Shown: positions 27,491-36,006, numbered from the stretch's first letter. The stretch is DNA of 64,000 nucleotides from Acidobacteriaceae bacterium (GCA_025360645.1 JANYBT010000054.1:30174-94173); one strand, 5' to 3'. Numbers and translations: made by a program. The notes: generated by a model from the letters alone, not told the origin.

Positions 27491-28249
27491 CTACCCCTCT
27501 CGCAGCAACACGAGCGCGGTCACGTCGTTGAGAGCCGGAGGGACGCACATGAAGTGCTCCACTCCAGCCAAGATCGTGGTCGCCAGTTGTTCTGCGCTTG
27601 AAATGTTCGCCGCTTTCAGAATCTCCTCGACCCGTTCCAGACCGAATTCCGACGACTCCTCGTCATTGCACCGCCCCTCCGTCACTCCCCGCGACACCAA
27701 TGCCAGCGCTGCTCCCGGCGGCAGGGCTGCGGTCACCGCGTCGTGCGTGACGTGCGAAAAAAGCCCGAAGGGAAGGCCTGTCGCCGGCATTCGCGTCACC
27801 TCTCCGCTTTGGTCCCGGAGCAGCGCCGGCGTGTGTCCCGCGTTGCTGTAAGTCAAGGTGCCGATCGTCTCGTTGTAGCATCCCACGAATGCTGGACAAG
27901 ACCTTACCCCGTTCGCCGCCTCCATCACGCTGCGATTGAGTCGTAGCGACAACTCAATCATCGCCTCTGCCTCATTGACGTCCTCTTCGGCAAACAGTTG
28001 CGCCCCGGCTTGCCGAAACGTCTGTTGTGCCGCCGAAACAATTCCGGCGTTTTCCTCGTGCCGTCCGGCTACATCGAGCATCCCAAACAACACCAGGTTT
28101 GAACGCACTCTCACAAAGTCATAGAGGTCTCCACCCTGCGGCGTCCCGTAATATACCGCTGCGATGGCGGCATTGGTCATCGTCGGCACTGCCACCGGTA
28201 CACTCTCGCCTGTGGCAGGCGCCGCCTCTTTCTTGGAAAACAATCCCAT
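27491..28249 (-). CDS. PP2C-like SpoIIE-type phosphatase domain protein, probably degenerate
   Basis: 252 residues, almost entirely a SpoIIE-like PP2C domain without sensory part. QGGDLYDFVRVRSNLVLFGM, TLTYSNAGHTPALL and the end NDVTALVLLRE follow the family pattern. Metal-site positions are altered. The usual D-x-x-G-H-G is D-V-A-G-R-H, and the Asp of D-G-V-T-E is Arg (SRGVTEG). The first Asp of the final D-D is Asn. These changes make normal phosphatase activity doubtful, so a binding or regulatory role is possible. It follows the amidase gene by 33 bases on the same strand. Confidence 0.8.
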   Translation of the reverse strand: MGLFSKKEAAPATGESVPVAVPTMTNAAIAAVYYGTPQGGDLYDFVRVRSNLVLFGMLDVAGRHEENAGIVSAAQQTFRQAGAQLFAEEDVNEAEAMIELSLRLNRSVMEAANGVRSCPAFVGCYNETIGTLTYSNAGHTPALLRDQSGEVTRMPATGLPFGLFSHVTHDAVTAALPPGAALALVSRGVTEGRCNDEESSEFGLERVEEILKAANISSAEQLATTILAGVEHFMCVPPALNDVTALVLLREG

Positions 28250-28282
28250 GGCCCACTCCGTATGAAAGTATCAGACTAAGTT

Positions 28283-29905
28283 CTACAATACCGCCGTCGC
28301 CAAAAAGCGCGGCGTCCGCCTCGCCTTCATCACCTGCTCAAACCCATAGGCAATCTTCAGCAGGCCCGGCTCGCTCCACGCCCGCCCGAAGAAAGATGCA
28401 CCCACCGGCAGACCCCAAAGAAATCCAGCTGTCACGTTGATGTTGGGATAGCCCGCCACCGCCGGCGCACTCGAACTCCCGCCCGCCGCGTGGTCGCCGT
28501 CGATCAAGTCCGTCACCCATGCCGGCCCCGCGGTCGGCGCGAACAGAGCACCCAGTTTGTGCTTGTCCATCACTGCGTCGATGCCTTCGACCCGTGCTAA
28601 CTGACGGTTCTTTGCCAGCGCATCCAAATATTCTTTCTCTTCCAGTCCGCCCTTGGCTTCCGACTTCAGGAAAATGTCCTGGCCAAAATACTGCATCTCA
28701 CGGTCGCGGTGGTGCTCGTTGAACTCGATAATTTCCTGGAGCGTTTTCACCGGAGACGACGGTCCCAGCCGCGCCAAGTACTTCCGCAACCCCGCTTTTA
28801 ACTCGTATAAGAAAACTGTCATCTCGGTATCGTCGAATTTTCCAATCGTCTCAATGTCCGCGGGATCCACTATTTCGGCGCCAGCTTTCTTCATGCTGGC
28901 AATCACGCTCTCGAACATTGCATCCACGCTGTCGCTGAATCCAAAGTACTTGCGCACCACCCCAATCCGCGCCCCTCGCAAGCCATTCGGATCAAGGAAA
29001 TTCGTGTAATCCAAGACTGGCCTCGCCGAGGTCGTTACGGCGTCTTCGCCATCCCCACCCGCCAACGCGTTCAGCAGAATTGCCGCATCTCTCACCGTGC
29101 GAGCCATGGGCCCGGCGGTATCCTGGCTGTGTGAGATCGGAATGATGCCGGTCCGGCTGATCAGTCCCACGGTCGGCTTGATGCCAACAATGCCGTTCGC
29201 CGAGGAGGGACACACCACCGACCCATCCGTTTCTGTCCCCACCGCTACCACGCAGAGATTCGCTGAGACTGCCGCACCCGAGCCCGAACTCGATCCGCAC
29301 GGATTGCGGTCCAGAGCATACGGATTCCGCGTCAACCCGCCCCGCCCGCTCCATCCGCTGGTTGAGTGGCTCGATCGGATGTTCGCCCACTCGCTCAAAT
29401 TTGTTTTGCCTAGAATCACCGCGCCCGCCGCGCGCAACTTTTGCGCGACAAAAGAGTCCTTCGCCGGCTTTGCGCCCACCAGCGCCAGCGAGCCAGCGGT
29501 CGTGCCCATCCGGTCCGCGGTATCGATGTTGTCTTTGATCAGCACGGGAATCCCGTGCAGTGGCCCACGCGGTCCCTTCGTTTTTCGTTCACGATCTAGG
29601 CTCGCCGCAATCTCCAACGCATCTGGGTTCACTTCAATCACAGCGTTGATTGCCGGCCCTTGTTTGTCAATTGCGTGGATCCGAGTCAAGTATTTCTGCG
29701 TGAGCGAGGTTGCAGTGTACTTCCCAGACTCCATCCCCTCTTGCAGTTTGCCGATTGTCACTTCATCCAGTTCAAACTCAGCGACGGTCGCGGGTATCGA
29801 TCCCACACCACGTGTATCCCCACGGAGCGCTGGCGAGACCGCCACCCCAATGCTTCCGATTACTCCCGCCTGCAGGAACCGCCTTCGATTGATTGATGAG
29901 GTCAT
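28283..29905 (-). CDS. Exported amidase-signature enzyme
   Basis: 540 residues, with a Tat-type leader (NRRRFLQAGVIGSIGVAVSP). The amidase signature is complete: Lys in PVLIKDNIDT, the Gly/Ser-rich segment CGSSSGSGAAVSANLC with the cis-Ser, and the nucleophile region GTETDGSVVCPSSANGIVG. It hydrolyses a carboxamide by the Ser-Ser-Lys triad, in the periplasm if exported. It is longer than GatA, has a signal and lacks gatB/gatC neighbours, so it is not a glutamyl-tRNA amidotransferase subunit. The ATG is at 29905; substrate unknown. Confidence 0.9.
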   Translation of the reverse strand: MTSSINRRRFLQAGVIGSIGVAVSPALRGDTRGVGSIPATVAEFELDEVTIGKLQEGMESGKYTATSLTQKYLTRIHAIDKQGPAINAVIEVNPDALEIAASLDRERKTKGPRGPLHGIPVLIKDNIDTADRMGTTAGSLALVGAKPAKDSFVAQKLRAAGAVILGKTNLSEWANIRSSHSTSGWSGRGGLTRNPYALDRNPCGSSSGSGAAVSANLCVVAVGTETDGSVVCPSSANGIVGIKPTVGLISRTGIIPISHSQDTAGPMARTVRDAAILLNALAGGDGEDAVTTSARPVLDYTNFLDPNGLRGARIGVVRKYFGFSDSVDAMFESVIASMKKAGAEIVDPADIETIGKFDDTEMTVFLYELKAGLRKYLARLGPSSPVKTLQEIIEFNEHHRDREMQYFGQDIFLKSEAKGGLEEKEYLDALAKNRQLARVEGIDAVMDKHKLGALFAPTAGPAWVTDLIDGDHAAGGSSSAPAVAGYPNINVTAGFLWGLPVGASFFGRAWSEPGLLKIAYGFEQVMKARRTPRFLATAVL

Positions 29906-30087
29906 CTTGAAACTCCCTAGGTATTGATGCGCTTCGTTAGCATACGCGACCCCACCCCCCTGCGGAAGTCCTACCGCTCGAATGCGAAGCGCCTAAGGCC
30001 ATCTTTACACAAAAGCGCGCCGTGGCAATTCGCTAGAGCGAAGACATTGTTCCCTCACACCAAAAGTGGTAATCTTGCGACTGTTGG

Positions 30088-30162
30088 GCGGGAGTAGTTC
30101 AGCGGTAGAACGCCAGCTTCCCAAGCTGGATGTCGCCGGTTCGATCCCGGTCTCCCGCTCCA
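30088..30162 (+). tRNA. tRNA-Gly (anticodon CCC)
   Basis: A complete cloverleaf can be read. The acceptor stem is GCGGGAG/CTCCCGC, the D-arm AGTTCAGCGGTAGAAC, the anticodon stem-loop CCAGC-TTCCCAA-GCTGG and the T-arm GCCGGTTCGATCCCGGT. The discriminator is T and CCA is encoded. 75 nucleotides. Confidence 0.97.
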
Positions 30163-30444
30163 TGAATTCAATAACGTAGCGCAGCGGATGCTTGTTCATT
30201 TGATTCAATTGCGTCCAAGGCTTTCGCTCTGTCTGCCTTCGGTTGAGGCGTGCATGCCCCCGCTGTTACCGGCAAAACGCAGCGCTAAGGAGATACATCC
30301 TTCGCTTCGCTCAAGACGATAGAGTCGTTCAGAAATTGGGTTCTTCCCTTCCTTCCTCCATTCCCTCAGAAGGACAAGCGCTCGCCTCTCCAGTTCGAGA
30401 GCACATTGACACCTCCGGCATAAGCTACCTAGCGGCTAGCCGAT

Positions 30445-30693
30445 TTACTGCGCCTTCTCCGCGGAGTGCAGTTGCATCTGCCATTGTTCGCCCCCGTGGC
30501 TGGCGATGTATAGCGCGAGTTCGAGGCGGCTCCAGACTCCCAGCTTATCGAAAGTGGTGCGCAGGTAGTTCTTAATCACTTGCTCGGTGGTGCCAATGTG
30601 TTTCGCAATGTCGCGATTGGTGTGGCCCTGCCAGACCAGAGAGGCGACCTGAACTTCCCGGGGAGTGAGATGGTTACGCGGTTGCGTGTTCAT
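30445..30693 (-). CDS. Single-domain LuxR-type HTH protein (second of a tandem pair)
   Basis: 82 residues made up of one LuxR/GerE helix-turn-helix: LTPREVQVASLVWQGHTNRD, then IAKHIGTTEQVIKNYLRTTF and DKLGVWSRLELALYI. There is no receiver or ligand-binding domain, so it must be controlled at the level of expression or by a partner. Its ATG (30693) lies inside the end of the preceding gene (20-base overlap), indicating translational coupling. Dimerisation with the upstream paralogue is an obvious possibility. Confidence 0.85.
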   Translation of the reverse strand: MNTQPRNHLTPREVQVASLVWQGHTNRDIAKHIGTTEQVIKNYLRTTFDKLGVWSRLELALYIASHGGEQWQMQLHSAEKAQ

Positions 30694-30907
30694 TGTGCTC
30701 CTTCTCGAACATGGCGGTAGCCAGGCGGACGCGCTTACGGCCTTCGGTGATGCCAGCGCGCAAGAACAGGCTGCGCAGATGCTGTTTCACGGTGCGGGGA
30801 CTGATGTTTAGTTGCCCAGCGATGTCTTTGTTCGAGCAGCCCTGGGTCAACAGACTGAGGACTTGTCGATCGCGAGCGGTGACTTTGATCTCGTCCAGAT
30901 TAACCAT
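30674..30907 (-). CDS. Single-domain LuxR-type HTH protein (first of a tandem pair)
   Basis: About 77 residues from the ATG at 30907: a LuxR/GerE helix-turn-helix (VTARDRQVLSLLTQGCSNKD, IAGQLNISPRTVKQHLRSLF, LRAGITEGRKRVRLATAMFE) and a short tail. An AGGAGAGG lies ten bases before the start. The frame is open further upstream, but that part looks non-coding. The helices are clearly related to, but diverged from, the overlapping downstream gene. No receiver domain is present. Confidence 0.83.
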   Translation of the reverse strand: MVNLDEIKVTARDRQVLSLLTQGCSNKDIAGQLNISPRTVKQHLRSLFLRAGITEGRKRVRLATAMFEKEHNEHATA

Positions 30908-31209
30908 GACTAATGTTCCTCTCCTAAAGTTCGTGCTTGGGGACATGAACCACAGAGTGAGAAGCAACTCTTTCGCCAAATGTTCGTCTCGCGCTGGAGC
31001 GGTTTGTAGCCCCCTTGTTTTGAGCGAGATGCAGGCAGTACGTTGCGAACGGCAGGGGTTACCTCAGTGCGATGGGATGGGCCGCGTCCCAGAATGGGAG
31101 CCCAAAATGGGACGTGGGTGGAGCAGGAGCCGGGAGAGGGAAGCAGGCCCAGCGCTGGCCTGAAGGGATGACGGCTTGCATTGTTTCTTTTCGGAAGACC
31201 GTGTGGCGG
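30908..31209. other. Intergenic region upstream of the tandem HTH genes
   Basis: About 300 bases with no supported gene. Near 31085-31114 there is an inverted pair CGTCCCA ... TGGGACG, with a nested TCCCAGAATGGGA palindrome at 31087-31099. This could be a binding site for the HTH proteins or an RNA hairpin after glmR. Confidence 0.4.
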
Positions 31210-32238
31210 TCAGGCTTCGGTGGTGACGCGGGTGGCGAGTTGCATCAGGTCGATGGAGACTCGCGCGGTATCGTGGCGGGCGACTGGGCCGTCGCCGAGG
31301 TAATCGCCTAAGACAGGACGCACGCCCAAGGCTTGGACGCGTTCCAGGTCGTTTTCGATTTGGGCGGCGCCTTCGAGGGCGTACTTGGCTTTCATTTCCG
31401 GGGAAACGGGGGTTGAGTTGAGGAGAGCGTAATCCCAAATCTGGGAGTGGGCGTGTTGGTTCAAGGCCAGGATGTGATCGGCGGCGGAAAGGCCGAGGCT
31501 TTCATTGGCCTGCGTCATCAAGTTACAGACGAAGACTTTGGTGGCGGCGGAGTCGGCAATCGCCTGTTTGACGCCTCGGACTAACAAGTTGGGGATGAGG
31601 CTGGTGAAGAGAGAGCCGGGTCCGATGGTGATGAGGTCGGCCTGGGCGATGGCTTGAAGGGTTTGGGGCAGGGGCTCGGCGTCGGGTGGAACCAGAAACA
31701 ACTCGCGGATACCGACCTTGCCGGCAGTGATGTTCGTTTCGCCGCGAACTCGCGAGCCATCTTGCAGGAGGGCTTCGAGTTCGACGTTGGAGGTGGTGGC
31801 GGGGAAGATGTGGCCGCGGGTGGAGAGAATTTCGGCGGACAAGCGCACGGCTTCGGCGAAGTCGCCGGTGATGGAGGTGAGCGCGGCAAGAAACAAATTG
31901 CCGAAGCTGTGGCCTTCAAGTCCATCGCCCTTCTGGAAACGATGTTGGAAGAGGCGGGAGAGCAGAGCCTCGTCCTCGGAGAGGGCGACGATGCAGTTGC
32001 GGACATCGCCGGGAGGAAGCATATTCAACTCTTTGCGGAGGCGGCCGCTGGAGCCACCGTCGTCGCTGACGGTTACGATGCCGGAGAGTTCGGAGATCCA
32101 AGGAGACGAACCAGCAAGAGGAGCAGCGGGAGAGCGGACATACCACTTCAGGCCCTTTAAGAGCGTAGAGAGGCCGGTGCCGCCGCCGATGGCGACCACG
32201 CGCAGCCCTCTGCTAATAGCTGAGTTCGCCGGGTTCAT
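31210..32238 (-). CDS. glmR: Gluconeogenesis factor GlmR/YvcK (CofD-like fold)
   Basis: 342 residues. The CofD/YvcK nucleotide-binding signature AIGGGTGLSTLLKGLKWY is followed by IVTVSDDGGSSGRLRKELNM, PPGDVRNCIVALS, GHSFGNLFLAAL and TIGPGSLFTSLIPNLLV. YvcK binds UDP-GlcNAc and stimulates GlmS to direct carbon into cell-wall precursors. The gene is followed here by unrelated HTH genes rather than the rapZ/whiA neighbours seen in Firmicutes. The TPR gene ends eight bases before its start. Confidence 0.92.
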   Translation of the reverse strand: MNPANSAISRGLRVVAIGGGTGLSTLLKGLKWYVRSPAAPLAGSSPWISELSGIVTVSDDGGSSGRLRKELNMLPPGDVRNCIVALSEDEALLSRLFQHRFQKGDGLEGHSFGNLFLAALTSITGDFAEAVRLSAEILSTRGHIFPATTSNVELEALLQDGSRVRGETNITAGKVGIRELFLVPPDAEPLPQTLQAIAQADLITIGPGSLFTSLIPNLLVRGVKQAIADSAATKVFVCNLMTQANESLGLSAADHILALNQHAHSQIWDYALLNSTPVSPEMKAKYALEGAAQIENDLERVQALGVRPVLGDYLGDGPVARHDTARVSIDLMQLATRVTTEA

Positions 32239-32246
32239 GGCAACAC

Positions 32247-32807
32247 TCAGTAGCGGCTGTTGGGATAGACGTCGTGCGCATTCGGACCAGGATCCGGATA
32301 GAGCAATTCGGTGAAGCGAGGATCTTCGGTGAGCTTCTGAAAATCCGAATCGTTGCGGGCCTGGAAACGAATCGCAGGATTGATGCGGATGGCTTCTCCG
32401 AGACGCTGCAGAGCGGGTTCCAGATGGCCGGTCAAGCAGTCCAGGGCCGCCAGGCCAAATAATACGTAGTCGCGATTGGGATGCTGCTTCAGTAATTTTT
32501 CCAGATGCTCTCGCGCGTTAACGTAGTCGCCGATATTCAGCAGAGAGATCGCGTAGTCGAAATGCTCCTCAGGAGACTTGAACTGGCTGGCCGGTTGCTC
32601 CAGGTGCTGGTCGCAGATCTGGAGATAAATTGAAGCGCGATCACAGAGTTCTTTGTTGGCGGCGCCCAGGACCTTGTCGAGGTAAGTGCGAGCCCTCTCG
32701 AACTTGTGCTCGGAGAGCGCACGCAAGCCGGCCTCGTAGTTTTGCACGGCTTGTGCAGAGTTGGGATCGCCCCCGGCGGACTTTTTGCCGTCGGCCTTCT
32801 GAGACAT
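32247..32807 (-). CDS. TPR-repeat protein, probably cytoplasmic
   Basis: About 186 residues with tetratricopeptide-like helix pairs. Clear ones are QNYEAGLRALSEHKFERART, FDYAISLLNIGDYVNAREHL and GLAALDCLTGHLEPALQRLG. The C-terminus FQKLTEDPRFTELLYP is common in acidobacterial TPR proteins. There is no signal peptide. The ATG at 32807 is used; a TTG six bases upstream is possible. It is eight bases from glmR, so a role in the same operon is likely, but no function can be assigned. Confidence 0.78.
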   Translation of the reverse strand: MSQKADGKKSAGGDPNSAQAVQNYEAGLRALSEHKFERARTYLDKVLGAANKELCDRASIYLQICDQHLEQPASQFKSPEEHFDYAISLLNIGDYVNAREHLEKLLKQHPNRDYVLFGLAALDCLTGHLEPALQRLGEAIRINPAIRFQARNDSDFQKLTEDPRFTELLYPDPGPNAHDVYPNSRY

Positions 32808-32953
32808 TTGCAAGACTCGTGTGCTTTTCGTAGGGGCTCCTTTTAAACATCTGCGAGGTGAAGTTGAACTTCACGACTCTCTCCAGCTCATCGCGACTTC
32901 AATTCGCCGGATCCGACCGGAATGTTTGGCAGTCGCACGTCCATTTGCACAGA

Positions 32954-33409
32954 TTAGTTCAGGGTCGCCGAAGTTTCCAGATTTACCTGTTTCCAGTCGC
33001 CCTTGATGATACCCTGACGCACCTGGCGCGCGGTTTTGCCCTGTTTGGTTTGCGCGTAGGCGTAATAGAGCTCTTTCAAGCAGGTGGCGCATTGAGCCCC
33101 GTGAGTGTTCTCAAAGCAGCTGTGCAAGCTGTTGTGTCCCATGCGGTCGCAGTAGCAATAGCAAGGCTGCTGGTGCAGCACATTAGGAATCTTGGCCGCC
33201 AGTTCGTAGGCGTGGGTCTGGAACGGATTTTGCGCGTCGGGACCCCACAGCTGGTCTTTGGTCAAAATAGCGGGGAGCTTCGTTCCTTTTGGCGGAGGCC
33301 CGGCATTGAAGGCTGGGACCTGACCCTCGTCCTGCGAAAGGGACCAGGGCCCCGACACCAGCATGACCAACGCCACCACAACGGACAGCACGAGACCGCG
33401 TTTGCACAT
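32954..33409 (-). CDS. Exported Cys-rich protein with PCYCYC motif
   Basis: About 151 residues: a signal peptide (GLVLSVVVALVMLVSG), a Pro/Lys-rich linker, then a conserved cysteine group. The sequence QQPCYCYCDRMGHNSLHSCF is followed by C-A-T-C, giving six cysteines and two histidines in about 35 residues. This resembles the PCYCGC-motif family of unknown function found in Firmicutes and Acidobacteriota, where metal binding is suspected. The ATG at 33409 has GAGGA eight bases upstream (a GTG at 33424 is the alternative). It is divergent from lepB. Confidence 0.8.
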   Translation of the reverse strand: MCKRGLVLSVVVALVMLVSGPWSLSQDEGQVPAFNAGPPPKGTKLPAILTKDQLWGPDAQNPFQTHAYELAAKIPNVLHQQPCYCYCDRMGHNSLHSCFENTHGAQCATCLKELYYAYAQTKQGKTARQVRQGIIKGDWKQVNLETSATLN

Positions 33410-33553
33410 AAGAAAGTTCCTCACTCCCAGCAGCTATTCTACCTAAAGTTTGGCAAGCCTGTGTAGGGGAGGGGAGCGCGTGCCAGGCCGGAGCAAGTCA
33501 CGCGGGCAAGCTCGGGCAAACACACGGGGCGAGCGAGCAATCCATATACAATA

Positions 33554-34129
33554 ATGGCTATGTCCGATTCCGCGGTTCCGCAGCAGAATGGAAACCAATC
33601 GCTGAATGCGAAGCCTGGGGGCTTCCTGCTGGGGGTATGGTTGCGCGATCTGGTGATCTCGCTCGCGATTTCCGCGTTCATCATCATTTTCATTTACCAA
33701 CCGGTGAAAGTGGAGGGCACGAGCATGATGCCCTCGCTCGATGACCAGGAGCGGATCTTCGTCAATAAATTTGTCTATCATCTGGAGCCGATTGAGCGCG
33801 ACGACATCGTGGTGTTCCACTATCCGCGCGACCCATCGAAGAGCTACATCAAGCGGGTGATCGGTCTAGCTGGAGACCATATTCGGATTGACGACGGACA
33901 GGTTTTTGTGAATGGCAAGGCGCTTGAAGAAGACTACGTACCCGCGGAATATGCCGACTCGCAGTCGTTCCAGGAAGTGGTGGTGCCATTGGAGAGCTAT
34001 TTTGTATTGGGCGATCACCGCACCATGTCGAACGATAGCCGCGACTTTGGGCCGGTGAACCAGAGTTTCATCTACGGCAAGGCGGTGTTTGGCTACTGGC
34101 CGGTAGAAAAGCTGGGCCGCTTGCGGTAG
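33554..34129 (+). CDS. lepB: Signal peptidase I
   Basis: 191 residues. One N-terminal membrane helix (DLVISLAISAFIIIFIYQPV) precedes the S26 catalytic core: the Ser in VEGTSMMPSL, the Lys in SYIKRVIGLAGD, and boxes D and E (VLGDHRTMSNDSRDFGPV). It cleaves Sec and Tat leaders at the outer face of the inner membrane. Starts at 33554 and 33560 are both possible. A TACAAT hexamer at 33547-33552 precedes them closely, so a leaderless transcript is conceivable. Confidence 0.93.
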   Translation: MAMSDSAVPQQNGNQSLNAKPGGFLLGVWLRDLVISLAISAFIIIFIYQPVKVEGTSMMPSLDDQERIFVNKFVYHLEPIERDDIVVFHYPRDPSKSYIKRVIGLAGDHIRIDDGQVFVNGKALEEDYVPAEYADSQSFQEVVVPLESYFVLGDHRTMSNDSRDFGPVNQSFIYGKAVFGYWPVEKLGRLR

Positions 34130-34172
34130 GGTCCGCAACTCCGAGTGCGGGGTCTTGGGGAGGCCATCCGAA

Positions 34173-34550
34173 ATGCAACACATCCAAATTTTGGCGTACA
34201 GCTCGCCCTATGCGTGGATCTTCTGGGCGGTATTTCTGTTTGCGTTCGTTCCGGAATTCCTACTGATGGCCCGGTCACGCCCTGCCAAGGGAGAAAAAAC
34301 CGACCAAGGGTCGATGCAGTTGATCATGCTGGTGGGATGGATCGCTTTCCCGGCAGCGTTCACGGTGGCTTCATGGGCGCGGTTTGTTTTGCTGGACGGC
34401 CAGAAAATCTCATTCGGAGTGGGGATGGCGCCGCTGCTGGGGGGATCGCTGCTGCGGCGGTATTGTTGGCGGCTTCTGGGAAAATATTTCACCGGCAACG
34501 TGAAGGTGCAGGCGGAGCAAACGGTGATTCAGGAGGGCATTTACAAATGA
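34173..34550 (+). CDS. Isoprenylcysteine methyltransferase-like membrane protein, N-terminal part of a split gene
   Basis: 125 residues with three membrane segments (WIFWAVFLFAFVPEFLLMAR; LIMLVGWIAFPAAFTVASWA). It ends ...VIQEGIYK followed by TGA. In ICMT/PEMT-like methyltransferases the motif G-x-Y-K is normally followed at once by x-x-R-H/N-P-S-Y-T-G. Here the stop replaces that link, and the missing continuation is found in the -1-shifted next frame. GGGAGG precedes the ATG. Probably half of a frameshifted gene; see the next feature. Confidence 0.7.
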   Translation: MQHIQILAYSSPYAWIFWAVFLFAFVPEFLLMARSRPAKGEKTDQGSMQLIMLVGWIAFPAAFTVASWARFVLLDGQKISFGVGMAPLLGGSLLRRYCWRLLGKYFTGNVKVQAEQTVIQEGIYK

Positions 34551-34759
34551 ATCCTTCCTACACAGGCGGGATGTTGATGTACTTGGGCGTGGGGCTTGGA
34601 CTGACAAACTGGCTGAGTGCACTAATTCTGGTAGCGATGGGCGGGGCGACCTATGCGTACCGGGTGCGAGTGGAGGAACATGCGCTGGGGACCTCGCTGG
34701 GGTTCGCCTATCTGGGTTACATGCAGCGCACCACCCGGTTTATTCCTTTCGTATTTTGA
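34547..34759 (+). CDS. Isoprenylcysteine methyltransferase-like membrane protein, C-terminal part of a split gene
   Basis: 70 residues beginning MNPSYTGGMLMYLGVGLGLT and ending YLGYMQRTTRFIPFVF. This is the catalytic C-terminal end of the ICMT-like fold, with the P-S-Y-T-G substrate/cofactor motif and RVEEHALGTSLG. Its ATG overlaps the stop of the first part (ATGA), and AGGAGGG nine bases upstream could act as a ribosome-binding site. About seven bases appear to be missing compared with an intact family member, removing the V-R-H/N portion. It is either a decayed gene, an assembly indel or, less likely, a functional two-piece protein. Confidence 0.65.
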   Translation: MNPSYTGGMLMYLGVGLGLTNWLSALILVAMGGATYAYRVRVEEHALGTSLGFAYLGYMQRTTRFIPFVF

Positions 34760-34875
34760 TTGCATTCGGTTCGCGGCGACGGGAGGGAAGATTTGCACAG
34801 GCGGAGGGAGCGAATCGCGTTGGCTGCGAGCTGCATCCCTGCTAAACTTTATCAAATCCACTCCCTGGAGCAGCA

Positions 34876-36006
34876 ATGCAAGCAATCCTTGCGTTGGAAG
34901 ATGGGCGCATCTTCCGCGGCAAAGGCTACGGCGCCAAAGGCGAATGCTACGGGGAAGTCGTTTTTAATACTTCCATCACTGGCTACCAGGAAATCTTCAC
35001 CGACCCTTCCTACGCAGGACAGATTGTTGTCCTGACCAACCCGCAGATTGGCAACTACGGCACGACTCCAGAAGACAATGAGGCCACGCGTCCTTACATC
35101 GAGGGCTTGATTGTGCGCGAGTTCTCGAAAGTGAGTTCCAACTGGCGGTCGCAGCAAGTGGCGGAGGAATACCTGGAACAATTCAAGGTTCCGGTGTTGG
35201 CGGAGATTGACACGCGCGCGCTGGTTCGGCACCTGCGCGACAACGGGGTTATGCGCGGGGTGGTCTCGACGATCGAGAGTGAGAGTGACAAGCTGGTCGC
35301 GAAGGCGCGCTCGTTACCCAAGATGGACGGGATGGATCTGGCAAAGGTGGTCAGCACCAAGCGTTCGTATGTGTGGGAAGTTGGGGAGCGCTCGCACGAG
35401 CCGGTGGCGGTGGTGGGAGTGAAAGACGAGCCGCCGCGCTTCCACGTGGTGGCCTACGATTTCGGAATCAAGCAGAACATTTTGCGCAAGCTGCGAGGCG
35501 AGGGTTGCCGGGTGACGGTAGTTCCAGCGGAGACCACTGCGGAAGATGTGCTCTCGCTGAAACCGGACGGGGTGTTCCTCTCGAACGGGCCGGGCGATCC
35601 GGAGCCATGCACTTATGCGGTGGAGAACATCCGCCGTCTGATGGGGAGACAGCCAATCTTTGGGATCTGTCTGGGACATCAGCTCACCGGGATTGCGCTT
35701 GGCGGGAAGACATTCAAACTGAAGTTTGGGCACCACGGCGGGAACCATCCGGTGAAGCAGTTGAGTACGGGCAGGGTGGAGATCACTGCGCACAACCACA
35801 ATTTCGCGGTGGATCCGGACTCGCTGCCGCAGAGCGAAGTGGAGTTGACGCACATCGACTTGAACGACCAGACGCTGGAAGGCATGCGGCACAGGAATTT
35901 GCCGCTGTTCACCGTGCAATATCACCCGGAAGCGGCGCCGGGACCGCACGACTCGCATTATTTGTTCAAGGATTTTGTGAAGCTGATGGAGGAGTGGAAA
36001 AGTTAG
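34876..36006 (+). CDS. carA: Carbamoyl-phosphate synthase small subunit (glutaminase)
   Basis: 376 residues. The N-terminal CPSase domain (ILALEDGRIFRGKGYGAKGE, NTSITGYQEIFTDPSYAGQI) is followed by a class I glutamine amidotransferase domain with Cys265 in GICLGHQ and His/Glu in VQYHPEAAPGPHDS. KFGHHGGNHPVK is typical of CarA. It supplies ammonia from glutamine to CarB for arginine and pyrimidine synthesis. GGAG precedes the ATG, and carB follows 109 bases downstream. No pyr regulatory leader was recognised. Confidence 0.97.
   Translation: MQAILALEDGRIFRGKGYGAKGECYGEVVFNTSITGYQEIFTDPSYAGQIVVLTNPQIGNYGTTPEDNEATRPYIEGLIVREFSKVSSNWRSQQVAEEYLEQFKVPVLAEIDTRALVRHLRDNGVMRGVVSTIESESDKLVAKARSLPKMDGMDLAKVVSTKRSYVWEVGERSHEPVAVVGVKDEPPRFHVVAYDFGIKQNILRKLRGEGCRVTVVPAETTAEDVLSLKPDGVFLSNGPGDPEPCTYAVENIRRLMGRQPIFGICLGHQLTGIALGGKTFKLKFGHHGGNHPVKQLSTGRVEITAHNHNFAVDPDSLPQSEVELTHIDLNDQTLEGMRHRNLPLFTVQYHPEAAPGPHDSHYLFKDFVKLMEEWKS

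Noticed and set aside
28283..29905. GatA subunit of glutamyl-tRNA amidotransferase
   Set aside because: It has a Tat signal, is longer than GatA, and gatB/gatC are not adjacent.
30005..30208. Minus-strand open frame of 67 codons containing GIEPATSSLGSWRS
   Set aside because: It is the antisense of the tRNA-Gly gene; this translated tRNA sequence is a well-known false protein in databases.
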